A stretch of DNA of 64,000 bases from Phytomonospora sp040655735 (GTDB lineage: Bacteria > Actinomycetota > Actinomycetes > Mycobacteriales > Micromonosporaceae), in assembly GCF_040655735.1 (NCBI RefSeq), contig NZ_JBFAKK010000017.1, forward strand, positions 62,001-126,000. Reading direction: 5' to 3'. A program made the translations under genes and the position numbers. The stretch's first letter is position 1. Each line of letters starts with the position of its first letter. This document shows positions 24,457 through 33,199 of the stretch, in pieces. The notes under the pieces are model-generated. The model was not told the DNA's origin and ran no database searches. It saw nothing but the letters and a program-made list of their open reading frames with translations.

Positions 24457-25482
24457 ATGTCCCGACTCGACCATGACTGCGGAAGCAAGGCCAGTCGCCG
24501 TTATTCGATCTTGATTGATGTGGGCTATCTGTACGCCGCCGCCGCCGAAGTGCTGCTCGGGGCCACGTCCCGTCGCGAATACAAAGTGGATGCCGAGAAA
24601 CTGATCGGCACTTTAATAGCCCGCGCCGCCGAGCGCCTCATGGACGGTGAGTTGCTGCGCGTCTACTGGTTCGACGCCGCGCGCGACCGTGTTCCCACCG
24701 TCGACCAGCGCGTCATCGCGCAAATGGACTTCGTGAAAGTCCGCCTGGGCAACCTGAACTCCCGCGGCCAGCAGAAGGGGGTCGACGCGATGATCCGCGC
24801 CGACCTCGAGCAGCTGGCCCGCCACCGCGCCATCAACGAGGCGATCCTGCTCGCCGGCGACGAGGACATGGTCCCCGCCGTCGAGATCGCCCAGGCCTAC
24901 GGCGTGCGCGTGCACCTGTGGGGCGTCGAACCTCCCTACGGCACCAACCAGGCCGAACGCCTGGTGTGGGAGGCCGACACCGTTGAGATCCTCCCCGCCG
25001 ACTTCTGCCGCGCCTACTTCACGAAGATCGGGACGGCGGCCGCCGGTGCGGCCCGCGTGGCCGCGGCCCCACAACCGGGCGAGGAGGTCGTCCCCGAGCC
25101 GGTGCTCGGTCCTCCCTCGCCCGCCTCGGTGTTCGGCGCCCGCCACTCGGTGGCGGTCACCATGAGCGCCGCCGACGCCTGGGACAACCTGGAGCGCGCC
25201 AAACCCAAGCTCACCACCAAGGAGGCCGCCGACCGCGCGGCGATCGAGGAGACCGGCGAGTACGTCGCCCACAAGTGGATCCTCACCCGGGGGCAGGACA
25301 ACATAAGGGATCTCCTGCCCGGACCGACCCTGCCGACGGTCATCGACAAGGAGTTGCTCGTCGAGGCCGAGAAGACCCTGGGATACTCGCTGCGTGATCT
25401 TCCCGAGGCGCGCATCTGGGTGCGCGACGGCTTCTGGGACCGGGTCTACCGGGAGTTCGATCACGACGGCAAACCCTGGTAG
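24457..25482 (+). CDS. NYN/LabA-like (PIN-fold) domain protein
   Basis: 341 residues from ATG 24457, with TTGGAG upstream. The N-terminal 180 or so residues match the NYN/LabA/DUF88 fold: YSILIDVGYLYAAAAEVL with the first Asp, a middle QMDFVKVRLG and KGVDAMIRADL, and AILLAGDEDMVPAVEIAQAYGVRVHLWGV with the DED acidic group. NYN proteins are PIN-like Mg-dependent RNases or RNA-binding proteins. The C-terminal 130 residues have no clear family. It lies between the repeat spacer and accE with a two-gene overlap-free arrangement (10 bases to accE). Confidence 0.85.
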   Translation: MSRLDHDCGSKASRRYSILIDVGYLYAAAAEVLLGATSRREYKVDAEKLIGTLIARAAERLMDGELLRVYWFDAARDRVPTVDQRVIAQMDFVKVRLGNLNSRGQQKGVDAMIRADLEQLARHRAINEAILLAGDEDMVPAVEIAQAYGVRVHLWGVEPPYGTNQAERLVWEADTVEILPADFCRAYFTKIGTAAAGAARVAAAPQPGEEVVPEPVLGPPSPASVFGARHSVAVTMSAADAWDNLERAKPKLTTKEAADRAAIEETGEYVAHKWILTRGQDNIRDLLPGPTLPTVIDKELLVEAEKTLGYSLRDLPEARIWVRDGFWDRVYREFDHDGKPW

Positions 25483-25491
25483 GGAGTGAAC

Positions 25492-25668
25492 ATGCAGGTG
25501 GTGAGGGGCGAGGTCACGCCCGAGGAGCTGGCGGCACTCTACGTCGTGCTCGCCGCGCGGTCGCGCGCCGGCCAGGCCCCGCCCCCACCCCCGGCACGAC
25601 CCTGGACCGACCCGGGCCTGCGCCTGGGCGCGGTCCGGTCCTGGCGCGCGAGCGGACTGCCCCGGTGA
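25492..25668 (+). CDS. accE: Acyl-CoA carboxylase epsilon subunit
   Basis: 58 residues (MQVVRGEVTPEELAALYVVLAARS...). The start is set by AGGGAG five bases before ATG 25492. VVRGEVTPEELAALYVVLA and a C-terminal W-Arg region (AVRSWRASGLPR) are typical of the actinobacterial epsilon subunit, which helps assemble the alpha-beta carboxylase complex. Its stop overlaps the Maf start (GTGA). Confidence 0.92.
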   Translation: MQVVRGEVTPEELAALYVVLAARSRAGQAPPPPPARPWTDPGLRLGAVRSWRASGLPR

Positions 25669-26273
25669 CCGCCCGCTTCATCCTCGGCTCGGCCTCACCG
25701 GCCCGCCTGGGGCTGCTGAAGGCCGCCGGGCTCACGCCCGAGGTGATCGTCTCGGGCGTCGACGAGGAGGGCGTGACCGCCGCCGACGTCGCCGCGCTGA
25801 CGGCCGAACTGGCCCGCATGAAGGCCGTCGACGTCGCCGCCCGCGTCGAGGGACCCGCCTACGTCCTCGGCTGCGACTCGCTGCTCGAACTCGACGGCCG
25901 CCCGTGCGGGAAGCCCGGCACGGCCGAGGAGGCCGTCGCGCGCTGGAAGTCCATGCGGGGCCGCTCGGGCGTCCTGCACACCGGGCACTGCCTCATCGAC
26001 ACCGCGAGCGGCCGCCGGCTGCTCGAAGTCGGCTCGACGACCGTGCACTTCGCGAAGATCTCCGACGAGGAACTGGCCGCCTACGTCGCCACCGGCGAGC
26101 CGCTGCACGTGGCCGGCGCGTTCACCATCGACGGCCACGCCGCACCGTTCGTCGAGCGCATCGAGGGCGACCACGGCAACGTCGTCGGCGTGTCCCTGCC
26201 CCTGCTGCGGCGCATGTTCGCCGAGCTCGGCGTGCCCGTGCACACCCTGTGGGGTCAGCGCCCGCCGGCCTGA
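25665..26273 (+). CDS. maf: Maf-family nucleoside triphosphate pyrophosphatase
   Basis: 202 residues. Starts with the Maf motif FILGSASPARLGLLKAAGL; VLGCDSLLELDGRPCGKPG is the second conserved site (acidic/metal region). It hydrolyses modified or non-canonical nucleotides such as dTTP/UTP analogues and is coupled to accE by a GTGA overlap, the usual order in actinomycetes. Its 3' end overlaps the convergent ankyrin gene by 19 bases. Confidence 0.94.
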   Translation: MTARFILGSASPARLGLLKAAGLTPEVIVSGVDEEGVTAADVAALTAELARMKAVDVAARVEGPAYVLGCDSLLELDGRPCGKPGTAEEAVARWKSMRGRSGVLHTGHCLIDTASGRRLLEVGSTTVHFAKISDEELAAYVATGEPLHVAGAFTIDGHAAPFVERIEGDHGNVVGVSLPLLRRMFAELGVPVHTLWGQRPPA

Positions 26274-27001
26274 CGCAGCAGCGCCGCGATCGTGTCCTGC
26301 CCGCGCTCGCGGGCGTGCGACAGCGGCGTGACACCGTTGGAGTCGGCGAGGTTCACGTCGGCCCCGGCGTCGATGAGCAGACCCACGATCTCCTGGTACT
26401 GCCGGCCGCCGTCGCCGTAGACGATCGCCTCCAGCAGGCCCGTCCAGCCCAGGTCGTTGACGTGGTCCACCTTGATGCCCGTCTTGAGGACCTCGCGGAC
26501 GTAGTCGACATGCCCGCGCTCGCAGGCCGGGATCAGCGCGATCCCGCCGAAGCGGTTGCGGATCGTCAGATCCGGCTCGGCCGGGAGCAGCGCGCGCATC
26601 ATCCGCACGCTGCCGGTGACGCCGGTGACCAGCCACGGCGTGTCGTGGCGGTCGTCGAGGGCGTCCACATCGGCGCCGGCGGCGACCAGCGCGGCGGCCA
26701 CGTCGACGTGGTCGTGCGTGGCCGCCAGCAGGAGCGGGGTGCGCTCGCGGCCGTCGCGGGTCTCCAGCTCGGCGCCGTCGGCGATGGCCGAGGTCAGCGC
26801 GGAGAGGTCGCCGTCGCGGGCGGCGGTGAGCAGGTCGGCGTTCGACATCGGATCGGCTTCCTTCGGCGTCGGGGACGGCTCGGCCGGCGCAGAGGAGCCC
26901 GCCGGCGACGGCGGTGCCACCGCGGGGTCACCGCACGCCACGAGCAACGGTACGGCCAGCGCGGCCGTGAGCAGGGCACGACGCGAATGTCCTCGGTTCA
27001 T
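26255..27001 (-). CDS. Ankyrin-repeat lipoprotein
   Basis: 248 residues. MNRGHSRRALLTAALAVPLLVAC is a lipoprotein signal peptide with lipobox LVAC. A Pro/Ala/Ser linker leads to about five ankyrin repeats: ADLLTAARDGDLSALTSAIA, RTPLLLAATHDHVDVAAALVAAGADVDALD, IALIPACERGHVDYVREVL and GLLIDAGADVNLADSNGVTPLSHA. It would be a surface-bound protein-binding scaffold; the partner is unknown. Confidence 0.9.
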   Translation of the reverse strand: MNRGHSRRALLTAALAVPLLVACGDPAVAPPSPAGSSAPAEPSPTPKEADPMSNADLLTAARDGDLSALTSAIADGAELETRDGRERTPLLLAATHDHVDVAAALVAAGADVDALDDRHDTPWLVTGVTGSVRMMRALLPAEPDLTIRNRFGGIALIPACERGHVDYVREVLKTGIKVDHVNDLGWTGLLEAIVYGDGGRQYQEIVGLLIDAGADVNLADSNGVTPLSHARERGQDTIAALLRQAGGR

Positions 27002-27263
27002 GCCCCAAGGCTGGCGCCCGGGACGGCCGACGGCGTCGGGGCCGGGGGCGACGCGGCGTTCATCCGATCGGACGACACGCCGATCCCGGCCGGGCTGCCG
27101 CTCGGGCCGTCACAACACGGAGATACGAGCTGAATAAGACTATTTCCGCCATTGCACATAAACCACCGTAGATGCGAAAGGAATACGTTTTCGAGCGTTC
27201 CATTGGGCGAATCCCTCACCGCGCGGCCGGCGGCGTACCCGGTGTGCGCGGCTCCCGATGTGC
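27002..27263. other. Intergenic region (262 bp) before the ankyrin gene
   Basis: No gene is supported. A less GC-rich stretch around 27130-27200 may hold the promoter of the ankyrin gene. Confidence 0.5.
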
Positions 27264-28205
27264 CTAAACGCCGGTGATCTTCCCCAGCCACCAGACCAGC
27301 CCTTCCCAGGACTGTTCGACGTCGGCGGAGTGCTCGTGCGCCTGGCGGAACTGGTGCGAGTAGGCGGCTATGTCGTCCAGCGCCCAGCGCCGCTCGTAGA
27401 AGGCGACCAGCTCCTCGGAGACCTCGTGGCCCGTGTCCCGCGTGTACCGCGCGCGAGCCTCGGCGTCGTCGGCGAGACCCATCCACAGGTCGCGTTCGGG
27501 CGGCGCGAGGCGCGCGGTGTCCCAGTCGATGAGCAGCAGGCGGCCGGCGGCGGTGAGGACGTTCCCGCGGTGCGGTTCGCCGTGCGTGATGACGAGATCG
27601 GTCGCGCCCGAGGCGATCCGGCCGGCGATCGCGTCGAATGCGGCCAGCGCTTCGCGGATCTCGCTCTCGTGCGCGGCCAGCAGCGCGCGGGTCTTCTCTC
27701 CGTACGGTCCGGTCTCCCAGGGGCGTGCGAGGTCGCCGAGGGCGGCGTCGAGGTGCGCGCGGTCGGCGAGGGCAGGGTCGTGGCGGGGCGGGGCCGCGAC
27801 GTCGGGGGTGGCGTTGTGGAGTCGCGCCAGGACGGCGGCCATGTCGGCGCGCTGGGCGGGTGTGGGCACGTCGGAGAAGCGCCCCGACTCGGCCTCCACG
27901 AAGGGGAAGAGCGTCAGGGCGTAGCGGTCACGGAGTCGCACCGCGCTGTTACCGTCCTTAGTGGATAGAGGTGCCACGGCGAAGCCGAGGTCCGCGAGCG
28001 CCATGGCGGTGTCCATCGCCGCGCGCAGGGTCTCGTAGTCGGTGTGCGCGAGGTCGTTGGCCGTGACGAAGTGTCCCGGCGCGGTCCAGTGGTAGCCGCC
28101 GAAGCCGACGGGCGCGTAGGTCAGCGTCGTGTCGGCCAGGTCCCAGTGCTCGGTGAGGGCCGCGGCGAGTTCGCGCTCGCCGAGGTCGGCCGGTCGTTCC
28201 TGCAT
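27264..28205 (-). CDS. Aminoglycoside phosphotransferase-like (APH) kinase
   Basis: 313 residues from ATG 28205 (MQERPADLGERELAAAL). The kinase-like catalytic loop is VITHGEPHRGN and the metal site is LLIDWDTARLAPPERDLWMGL. GGYHWTAPG near the N-terminus resembles spectinomycin/APH-type phosphotransferases. Whether it phosphorylates an antibiotic or a metabolite cannot be told. Confidence 0.88.
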   Translation of the reverse strand: MQERPADLGERELAAALTEHWDLADTTLTYAPVGFGGYHWTAPGHFVTANDLAHTDYETLRAAMDTAMALADLGFAVAPLSTKDGNSAVRLRDRYALTLFPFVEAESGRFSDVPTPAQRADMAAVLARLHNATPDVAAPPRHDPALADRAHLDAALGDLARPWETGPYGEKTRALLAAHESEIREALAAFDAIAGRIASGATDLVITHGEPHRGNVLTAAGRLLLIDWDTARLAPPERDLWMGLADDAEARARYTRDTGHEVSEELVAFYERRWALDDIAAYSHQFRQAHEHSADVEQSWEGLVWWLGKITGV

Positions 28206-28338
28206 CGCGACACCATAGCTGCGTCCGGGCGGGACCAAAGACCTATTTTCGGTGCGGGACTGGCCGCCTGCGGGTTCGGCGACGCACAGTGGTGTCTCAT
28301 GTACCGGTCCGAGAATCACGAGCCGGGGAGGTCGATCT

Positions 28339-28824
28339 ATGCAGGGCGAGGCGATGTTGAAGGTCAGTGAGCACACGCGGGCCGAGTACGGGATCGCGGC
28401 GGCGACCGCCACCGCGATGCTGCACTACGGGTTCGTACTACTGGCCATCGCCGGAGGGGACGAGGAGGTCGGCAACGCGCAGCTCGACTGGCTCATCAAG
28501 CACCAGCGCAGGTTCGGGGCGCCGGACGAGGTGATCGATCAGTACCTGGACTTCGATCACCGCTCGGCCGACATCGTGTCGCTGGTGCGCGACATCGCCA
28601 CCGACGTGCCGACGTGGGCGGCGGCGCCGCACCTGATCTACCACGCGATCCAGATGTGCACTGTGGACGGTACTTATGACATCGGCGTGCAGCGCAAGGT
28701 CACGCGGGCGGCGCGCAGGCTCGGGGTCACCGACGACATCATCCTGACGATCCAGACCCTGATCGACATGGAGAAGGCGGCGGCGAAGATGCGCCGGGCG
28801 CTGTTCGGCGTCGACACGCTGTAG
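28339..28824 (+). CDS. Hypothetical TerB-like helical protein
   Basis: 161 residues from ATG 28339, with GGGGAGG seven bases upstream. It is mostly helical: EYGIAAATATAMLHYGFVLLAIAGGDEEVGNAQLDWLIKHQ and MCTVDGTYDIGVQRKVTRAARRLGV. The second resembles the acidic turn-helix repeats of TerB/DjlA, but the likeness is weak. No function assigned. Confidence 0.7.
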   Translation: MQGEAMLKVSEHTRAEYGIAAATATAMLHYGFVLLAIAGGDEEVGNAQLDWLIKHQRRFGAPDEVIDQYLDFDHRSADIVSLVRDIATDVPTWAAAPHLIYHAIQMCTVDGTYDIGVQRKVTRAARRLGVTDDIILTIQTLIDMEKAAAKMRRALFGVDTL

Positions 28825-28929
28825 CGCCGCACGGTCGGGGCCCGGACCTCGCCCTGACCTGCCCGTTCACCCCGCGCGAGATTCATATCACCTGATCGAA
28901 GGCGACCCTTACCGCGCCGCGCGTTCTTA

Positions 28930-28946
28930 TTGCCAGTAACTTGCAA
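28930..28946 (+). promoter_or_regulatory. Probable Nur (nickel) operator of the superoxide dismutase gene
   Basis: TTGCCA-GTAAC-TTGCAA matches the Nur box TTGCAA-N5-TTGCAA reported for Streptomyces with one mismatch. It lies about 50 bases before the sod start, as expected for a promoter-overlapping operator. Confidence 0.65.
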
Positions 28947-28996
28947 TAGTGCAGGACCTGCAATAGAACGTCCGACCACTAAGGAGCGCCACGCAG

Positions 28997-29599
28997 ATGG
29001 AGATCTACACCCTCCCCGACCTGCCGTACGACTACGCCGCGCTTGAGCCGCACATCAACGGCCACATCCTGGAACTGCACCACGACAAGCACCACGCCGC
29101 CTACGTCAAGGGCGCCAACGACACCCAGGAGCGCATCGCCGAGGCGCGCGACAAGGGCGACTTCACCTCCATCGTCGGCCTTGAGAAGACCCTGGCCTTC
29201 AACCTCTCCGGCCACGTCCTGCACTCGCTGTACTGGCAGAACATGAGCCCCGAGGGCGGCGACCGCCCCGAGGGCGTGCTGGCCGAGGCCATCGACGAGC
29301 ACTTCGGCTCCTTCGACGCCTTCCACGGCCAGCTCTCGGCCGCCACGACCCTGGTGCAGGGTTCGGGGTGGGGCGTACTGTCCTTCGAGCCCCTGTCGAA
29401 GCGCCTGATCGTCGAGCAGGTCTACGACCACCACGGCAACGTGGCGCAGGGATCGGTGCCGCTGCTGGCCTTCGACGCCTGGGAGCACGCCTACTACCTG
29501 CAGTACAAGAACGTGCGCCCCGACTTCGTCAAGGCGATGTGGGACGTCGTGAACTGGCAGGACGTGACCGCCCGGTACACCGCGGCGACCGCGGGCTAG
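28997..29599 (+). CDS. sodF: Iron/manganese superoxide dismutase
   Basis: 200 residues, the normal length. It dismutates superoxide in the cytoplasm. Metal ligands are visible in HHDKHHAAYV, LSGHVLHSLYW and the signature DAWEHAYYLQY (Asp and His). Gly-Gln motif NVAQGSVPLLAFD is also present. The Nur-like box upstream suggests repression by nickel, so the form is probably the iron enzyme that is switched off when a Ni-SOD is made. ATG 28997 follows AAGGAG at about 28980. Confidence 0.94.
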   Translation: MEIYTLPDLPYDYAALEPHINGHILELHHDKHHAAYVKGANDTQERIAEARDKGDFTSIVGLEKTLAFNLSGHVLHSLYWQNMSPEGGDRPEGVLAEAIDEHFGSFDAFHGQLSAATTLVQGSGWGVLSFEPLSKRLIVEQVYDHHGNVAQGSVPLLAFDAWEHAYYLQYKNVRPDFVKAMWDVVNWQDVTARYTAATAG

Positions 29600-29621
29600 A
29601 GTCCGCGCCCGCGTGGAGACT

Positions 29622-29657
29622 CCGGGGCGAGCGGGTTCCAGCTCCCGCTCGCCCCGG
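29622..29657. terminator. Bidirectional terminator between sodF and the PPOX-like gene
   Basis: CCGGGGCGAGCGGG (29622-29635) pairs perfectly with CCCGCTCGCCCCGG (29644-29657) around 8 bases, between two converging genes. Confidence 0.85.
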
Positions 29658-29663
29658 TCGAGT

Positions 29664-30137
29664 TCACGAGACGGCGACGTCCTGGCGCGGCTGGCCCTTG
29701 AAGTTGACCTCGTCGTAGAGGACCCAGCCGGTCACGTCGATCCGGTAGACGCGGTGGTGGCTCTCCCCCGAGGCCAGTCGCGCGGGCGCGATCGCGTTGG
29801 CGGCGCTGGGATGGCGGCCGACATAGGCGGCGATGTCATCGTCGATGCCGGTGACGGCCAGTTCCCGCGCGGTGCCGACGAACTGGACGCCGCGCACCGG
29901 CTGGCCCAGGTCTTCGAGCTCGATGGCGAGGATCGCGCCGGCCACGCGCTCGTCGGCGCGCAGGTTGACGCAGTGCGCCCGGTTCGGCCGGGAGATGAAC
30001 CACAGCCGGTCGGGCCCGAAGGCACTGGCGAACCACAGGTTGCACACCACCGGTGCGCCCGTTTCGTCCACAGTGGCCAGTTGCAGCGCCTTCCCGGCCG
30101 AGACGTACTCCTCCAGCAGTGCACGTGCGTCACTCAT
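29664..30137 (-). CDS. Pyridoxamine 5'-phosphate oxidase-like flavin protein
   Basis: 157 residues. The split-barrel pattern is visible: ALQLATVDETGAPVVCNLWFASAFGPDRLWFISRPNRAH, then VQFVGTARELAVTG. This superfamily binds FMN or F420 and includes oxidases and heme-degrading proteins; the substrate is undetermined. It faces the LysR gene's stop across about 100 bases. Confidence 0.85.
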   Translation of the reverse strand: MSDARALLEEYVSAGKALQLATVDETGAPVVCNLWFASAFGPDRLWFISRPNRAHCVNLRADERVAGAILAIELEDLGQPVRGVQFVGTARELAVTGIDDDIAAYVGRHPSAANAIAPARLASGESHHRVYRIDVTGWVLYDEVNFKGQPRQDVAVS

Positions 30138-30240
30138 CGGCGAGCCTCCATCCAGTTTGGACAGATGGTAACGGCGGCGACGACGTTGCGTCCCCCTCCG
30201 AGGGCGACTATTTCCACTGTCCGGTAAGGATTCGAAGCCC

Positions 30241-31140
30241 TCACGCTCCTTCTGCGGCGTCCCGGGCCGCGCGCACGAAGGCCTTCACCCGCTCGGTCGT
30301 GTTCGACTCCAGCCACACCGGCCCCCGCTGGATCGGCGGCGCGTCGCGGATCGGCACGTAGGCCAGCCCGGGACGCGGGTAGTGCCGCTCGGTGTCCTCC
30401 CCGACCGGGCACACGCCCTTGCCGAGCGCCACCAGCGTCAGGATCTCCGAGAAGCTCTCGGCCGTCGGCCCCTGCGGCACCGGCCGCCCCGACGGCGTGA
30501 AACGCGGCGTCCGGTCGGCCTTGAACGCCTCCGAGGTCGCCTCCGGGTACTGGATGACCGGGTGGTCGCCGAGGACCTCCAGTGACACCGACTCCTCGTC
30601 GGCCAGCCGGTGCCCGGCCGGCACCGCGAGGACGCGCTTCTCGGCGAGCAGGGCCGGCCCGTTGGCCATGCCGTCGAAGGGGAAGGAGGCGAACAGCACG
30701 TCGACGCTCCCGTCGAGCAGGCTCGCGCGGGTCCGCAGCAGCGACGCCTCCCGCACGCGCACCTCGCAGTCGGGATGCCGCGCGGTGAACAGCGCGACGG
30801 CCTTGAGCACCACCTCACCGGGCCCCTCGCCGATGAAGGCGACCGTCAGCTCACCGGTGACGCCGCGCCCCGCGTCGACGGCCCGGCGCACCGCCTCGTC
30901 CATCGCCGCGGCCAGCGGTGCCAGGTCCTCGGCGAGGCGCCGCCCGATCGCCGTCGGCCGCACCACCCGGCTGGTGCGCTCGAACAGGGGCGCGCCGACC
31001 CGCCGCTCCAGCTTCTTGATCGTCTTGCTGACCTGCCCGGTGGTCAGCCGCAGGCGCTCGGCCGTGCGGCCGAAGTGCAGCTCCTCGGACAAGACCAGGA
31101 AGGTCTCGGTCTCCTGCCGCTCCAGCATGCCGCCGCCCAT
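30241..31140 (-). CDS. LysR-family transcriptional regulator
   Basis: 299 residues. The N-terminal HTH is LERQETETFLVLSEELHFGRTAERLRLTTGQVSKTIKKLERRVGAPLFERTSR, the classic LysR pattern. The C-terminal part (TVAFIGEGPGEVVLKAVALF...) is a periplasmic-binding-like co-inducer domain. It is divergent from the DUF1801/VOC genes 110 bases away, which are its likely targets. Start could instead be the Met at residue 5. Confidence 0.92.
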   Translation of the reverse strand: MGGGMLERQETETFLVLSEELHFGRTAERLRLTTGQVSKTIKKLERRVGAPLFERTSRVVRPTAIGRRLAEDLAPLAAAMDEAVRRAVDAGRGVTGELTVAFIGEGPGEVVLKAVALFTARHPDCEVRVREASLLRTRASLLDGSVDVLFASFPFDGMANGPALLAEKRVLAVPAGHRLADEESVSLEVLGDHPVIQYPEATSEAFKADRTPRFTPSGRPVPQGPTAESFSEILTLVALGKGVCPVGEDTERHYPRPGLAYVPIRDAPPIQRGPVWLESNTTERVKAFVRAARDAAEGA

Positions 31141-31250
31141 CGTTGACTCTGAGGCAACGATGGTAGCCCGAAGACGGCTTGATGATGTTTCGCGCGGCGA
31201 CGAGAGTTGACGACATCACCCCCACCGACCAGGCGAAGGACTGAGGAACA

Positions 31251-31601
31251 GTGACCGTCACCGAATACATCGCCGGACTCGACGGCGAGACCGCGGCCGT
31301 CGCCGCCGAACTGCGCGGCGCCATCGACGCCGCCATGCCCGAGGGCACCGGCGCCGTGTGGCACGGCCACCCCGTCTGGAGCCTCGGCGCCAAGCCCGGG
31401 CAGACGCCCGTGTGCTTCATCAAGGCCTACAAGAACCACGTCGCCCTCGGCTTCTGGCGCGGCGGCGAACTCGCCGCCCCCGGCGCCGCCCTCGACGTCA
31501 ACCCGCGCGGCATGGGCTCGCTCAAGGTGCGCGCCCTCGCCGACGTCGACACCGAACGATTCACCGCCTGGGTGCGCGAAGCCCTCGCCCTGGAAAACTA
31601 A
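31251..31601 (+). CDS. DUF1801 protein
   Basis: 116 residues from GTG 31251 (MTVTEYIAGLDGETAAVAAEL). The pattern VWHGHPVWSLGAKPGQTPVCFIKAYKNHVALGFWRG matches DUF1801/YdhG-like proteins of unknown biochemical function. Sixteen bases before the VOC gene, so probably one operon. Confidence 0.86.
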   Translation: MTVTEYIAGLDGETAAVAAELRGAIDAAMPEGTGAVWHGHPVWSLGAKPGQTPVCFIKAYKNHVALGFWRGGELAAPGAALDVNPRGMGSLKVRALADVDTERFTAWVREALALEN

Positions 31602-31617
31602 GAGACCGGAGACCACC

Positions 31618-32004
31618 ATGCGCGTCAAGGCATTCGACCACCTCGTCCTCAACTGCGGCGACGTCGAGCGTTCCCTCGACTTCTACTGCGGCACCCTCGG
31701 CCTCGCCCCCGTCCGCGTCGAGGAGTGGCGGGCCGGCAAGGTCCCCTTCCCCTCCGTGCGCATCACCCCCGAGACCATCATCGACCTCGTCAGCCGCGAG
31801 CGCGGCGAGTCGAACGTCGACCACATCTGCCTCGTGGTCGATCCCCTCGACTGGGACGAGGTCATCGCCTCGGGCACCTTCGACGTCACCGAGGGGCCCG
31901 TCGAGCGCTTCGGCGCCCGCGGGTCGGCGACCTCGGTCTACGTCCGCGACCCGGACGGCAACGGCGTCGAGCTGCGGTGGTACCCGCAGGACGTGGGCGA
32001 GTAG
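31618..32004 (+). CDS. VOC-family (glyoxalase/dioxygenase fold) protein
   Basis: 128 residues. HLVLNCGDVERSLDFYCGTLGLAP and VDHICLVVD are the paired beta-alpha-beta units, and the end DPDGNGVELRWYP holds the conserved Glu metal ligand; His ligands are in FDHLVL and VDHICL. It is probably a metal-dependent lyase, isomerase or dioxygenase; substrate unknown. Confidence 0.92.
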   Translation: MRVKAFDHLVLNCGDVERSLDFYCGTLGLAPVRVEEWRAGKVPFPSVRITPETIIDLVSRERGESNVDHICLVVDPLDWDEVIASGTFDVTEGPVERFGARGSATSVYVRDPDGNGVELRWYPQDVGE

Positions 32005-32016
32005 GGGCCGATCACG

Positions 32017-32022
32017 TACCGT
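32017..32022 (+). promoter_or_regulatory. Probable -10 box of a leaderless transcript (sensor kinase)
   Basis: TACCGT ends 7 bases before the GTG at 32030. Confidence 0.45.
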
Positions 32023-32029
32023 ATCCGCC

Positions 32030-33199
32030 GTGACCCCCGCCCAGCACGTCCGCTCCTTCGCGCACCGCCACCCGCGGCTCGCCGACGGAGCGGTCGTGCT
32101 GGGCCTCTACGCGGGCCTGCTGGTCGTCTCCTACTTCGGCAAGCTCCCCGACCCCTCGCGGTGGGTGCCGCTGGCCGGGGCGCTGATGGCCGGGTCGTTC
32201 TGGTTCCGGCGGCGGTGGCCGACGCAGGTCCTCGCCTTCTGCCTGGTCCTGCTGGTCGCCCTCCTCGTCGTCGACGGCTGGCGGCGGGCACCGGTCGACC
32301 TGCTGGCCGCATTCGCGCTCTACAACCTCGCCGTGCGCCGGCCCCGCAAGACGGCGTGGACGGCCGGCGCGATCGTCGCCGCCGTCCTCCTCGCCGCCAA
32401 CCTCGCCACGCCGGAGAACACCCCCCTCATCGAGGACATCCTCGGCCCCGTCCTCGCCGTCGGCATGGCCACCGGCATCGGCGACGCCCGCCGCACCCGC
32501 CGCGCCTACATCGCCGCCATCGAGGAACGCGCCCGCCAGGCCGAGGCGACCCGCGAGGAGGAGGCCGAACGCCGCGTCATGGCCGAACGCCTGCGCATCG
32601 CCCGCGAACTCCACGACGTCCTCGCCCACCACATCGCCCTCATCAACGTCCAGGCCCAGGTCGCCGCGCACGTCCTCGGCACCGCACCCGCCCAGGCCCG
32701 CACCGCCCTCGGCCACGTCCGCGACGCCGGCCGCGAAGCCCTCGACGAACTGCGCACCACCGTCGGCCTGCTCCGCACCCCCGGCAGCGGCGAGGAGCTG
32801 CCCACCGCCCCCTCCCCTGGCCTCGACGGACTCCCCACCCTCCTCACCGCGTTCACCGCCGCAGGCATGAACGTCACCGCCACCACCGACGGGACCCCGC
32901 GCCCGCTGTCCACGCAGGTCGGCCTCGCCGCGTTCCGCATCGCCCAGGAGGCCCTCACCAACGTGCACAAACACGCACCCGCCGCCTCGGCCGCCCTCAC
33001 CGTCGCCTACCTCCCCGACCACCTCCTCGTCGAGGTCACCGACGACGGCCCCGGCGGCGCCACCCTCGGCCCCGGCAACGGCCTCATCGGCATGCGCGAG
33101 CGCGCCCTCTCCGTCGGCGGCACCTTCACCGCCGGCCCCGCCCCCGAAGGCGGCTTCCGCGTCCGCGCCGTCCTCCCCGTCCTCCGGGAGACACCGTGA
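32030..33199 (+). CDS. NarL-type sensor histidine kinase
   Basis: 389 residues from GTG 32030 (VTPAQHVRSFAHRHPR). Four or five membrane helices fill about 20-140. A coiled linker (IAAIEERARQAEATREEEAE) leads to the HisKA_3 dimerisation helix RELHDVLAHHIALINVQA with phospho-acceptor His195. The HATPase part has FRIAQEALTNVHKHAP and GNGLIGMRERALSVGGTF. It pairs with the response regulator, whose start overlaps its stop (GTGA). The external sensor is minimal, so it may sense the membrane itself. Confidence 0.93.
   Translation: MTPAQHVRSFAHRHPRLADGAVVLGLYAGLLVVSYFGKLPDPSRWVPLAGALMAGSFWFRRRWPTQVLAFCLVLLVALLVVDGWRRAPVDLLAAFALYNLAVRRPRKTAWTAGAIVAAVLLAANLATPENTPLIEDILGPVLAVGMATGIGDARRTRRAYIAAIEERARQAEATREEEAERRVMAERLRIARELHDVLAHHIALINVQAQVAAHVLGTAPAQARTALGHVRDAGREALDELRTTVGLLRTPGSGEELPTAPSPGLDGLPTLLTAFTAAGMNVTATTDGTPRPLSTQVGLAAFRIAQEALTNVHKHAPAASAALTVAYLPDHLLVEVTDDGPGGATLGPGNGLIGMRERALSVGGTFTAGPAPEGGFRVRAVLPVLRETP

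Noticed and set aside
23472..24488. 338-codon minus-strand frame in the spacer
   Set aside because: Composition is Gly/Arg low complexity, it covers the promoter and start of the NYN gene, and no ribosome binding site or domain is visible.
26998..27486. 162-codon minus-strand frame
   Set aside because: It spans the phosphotransferase 3' end out of frame and the ankyrin promoter region, with no domain or start site.
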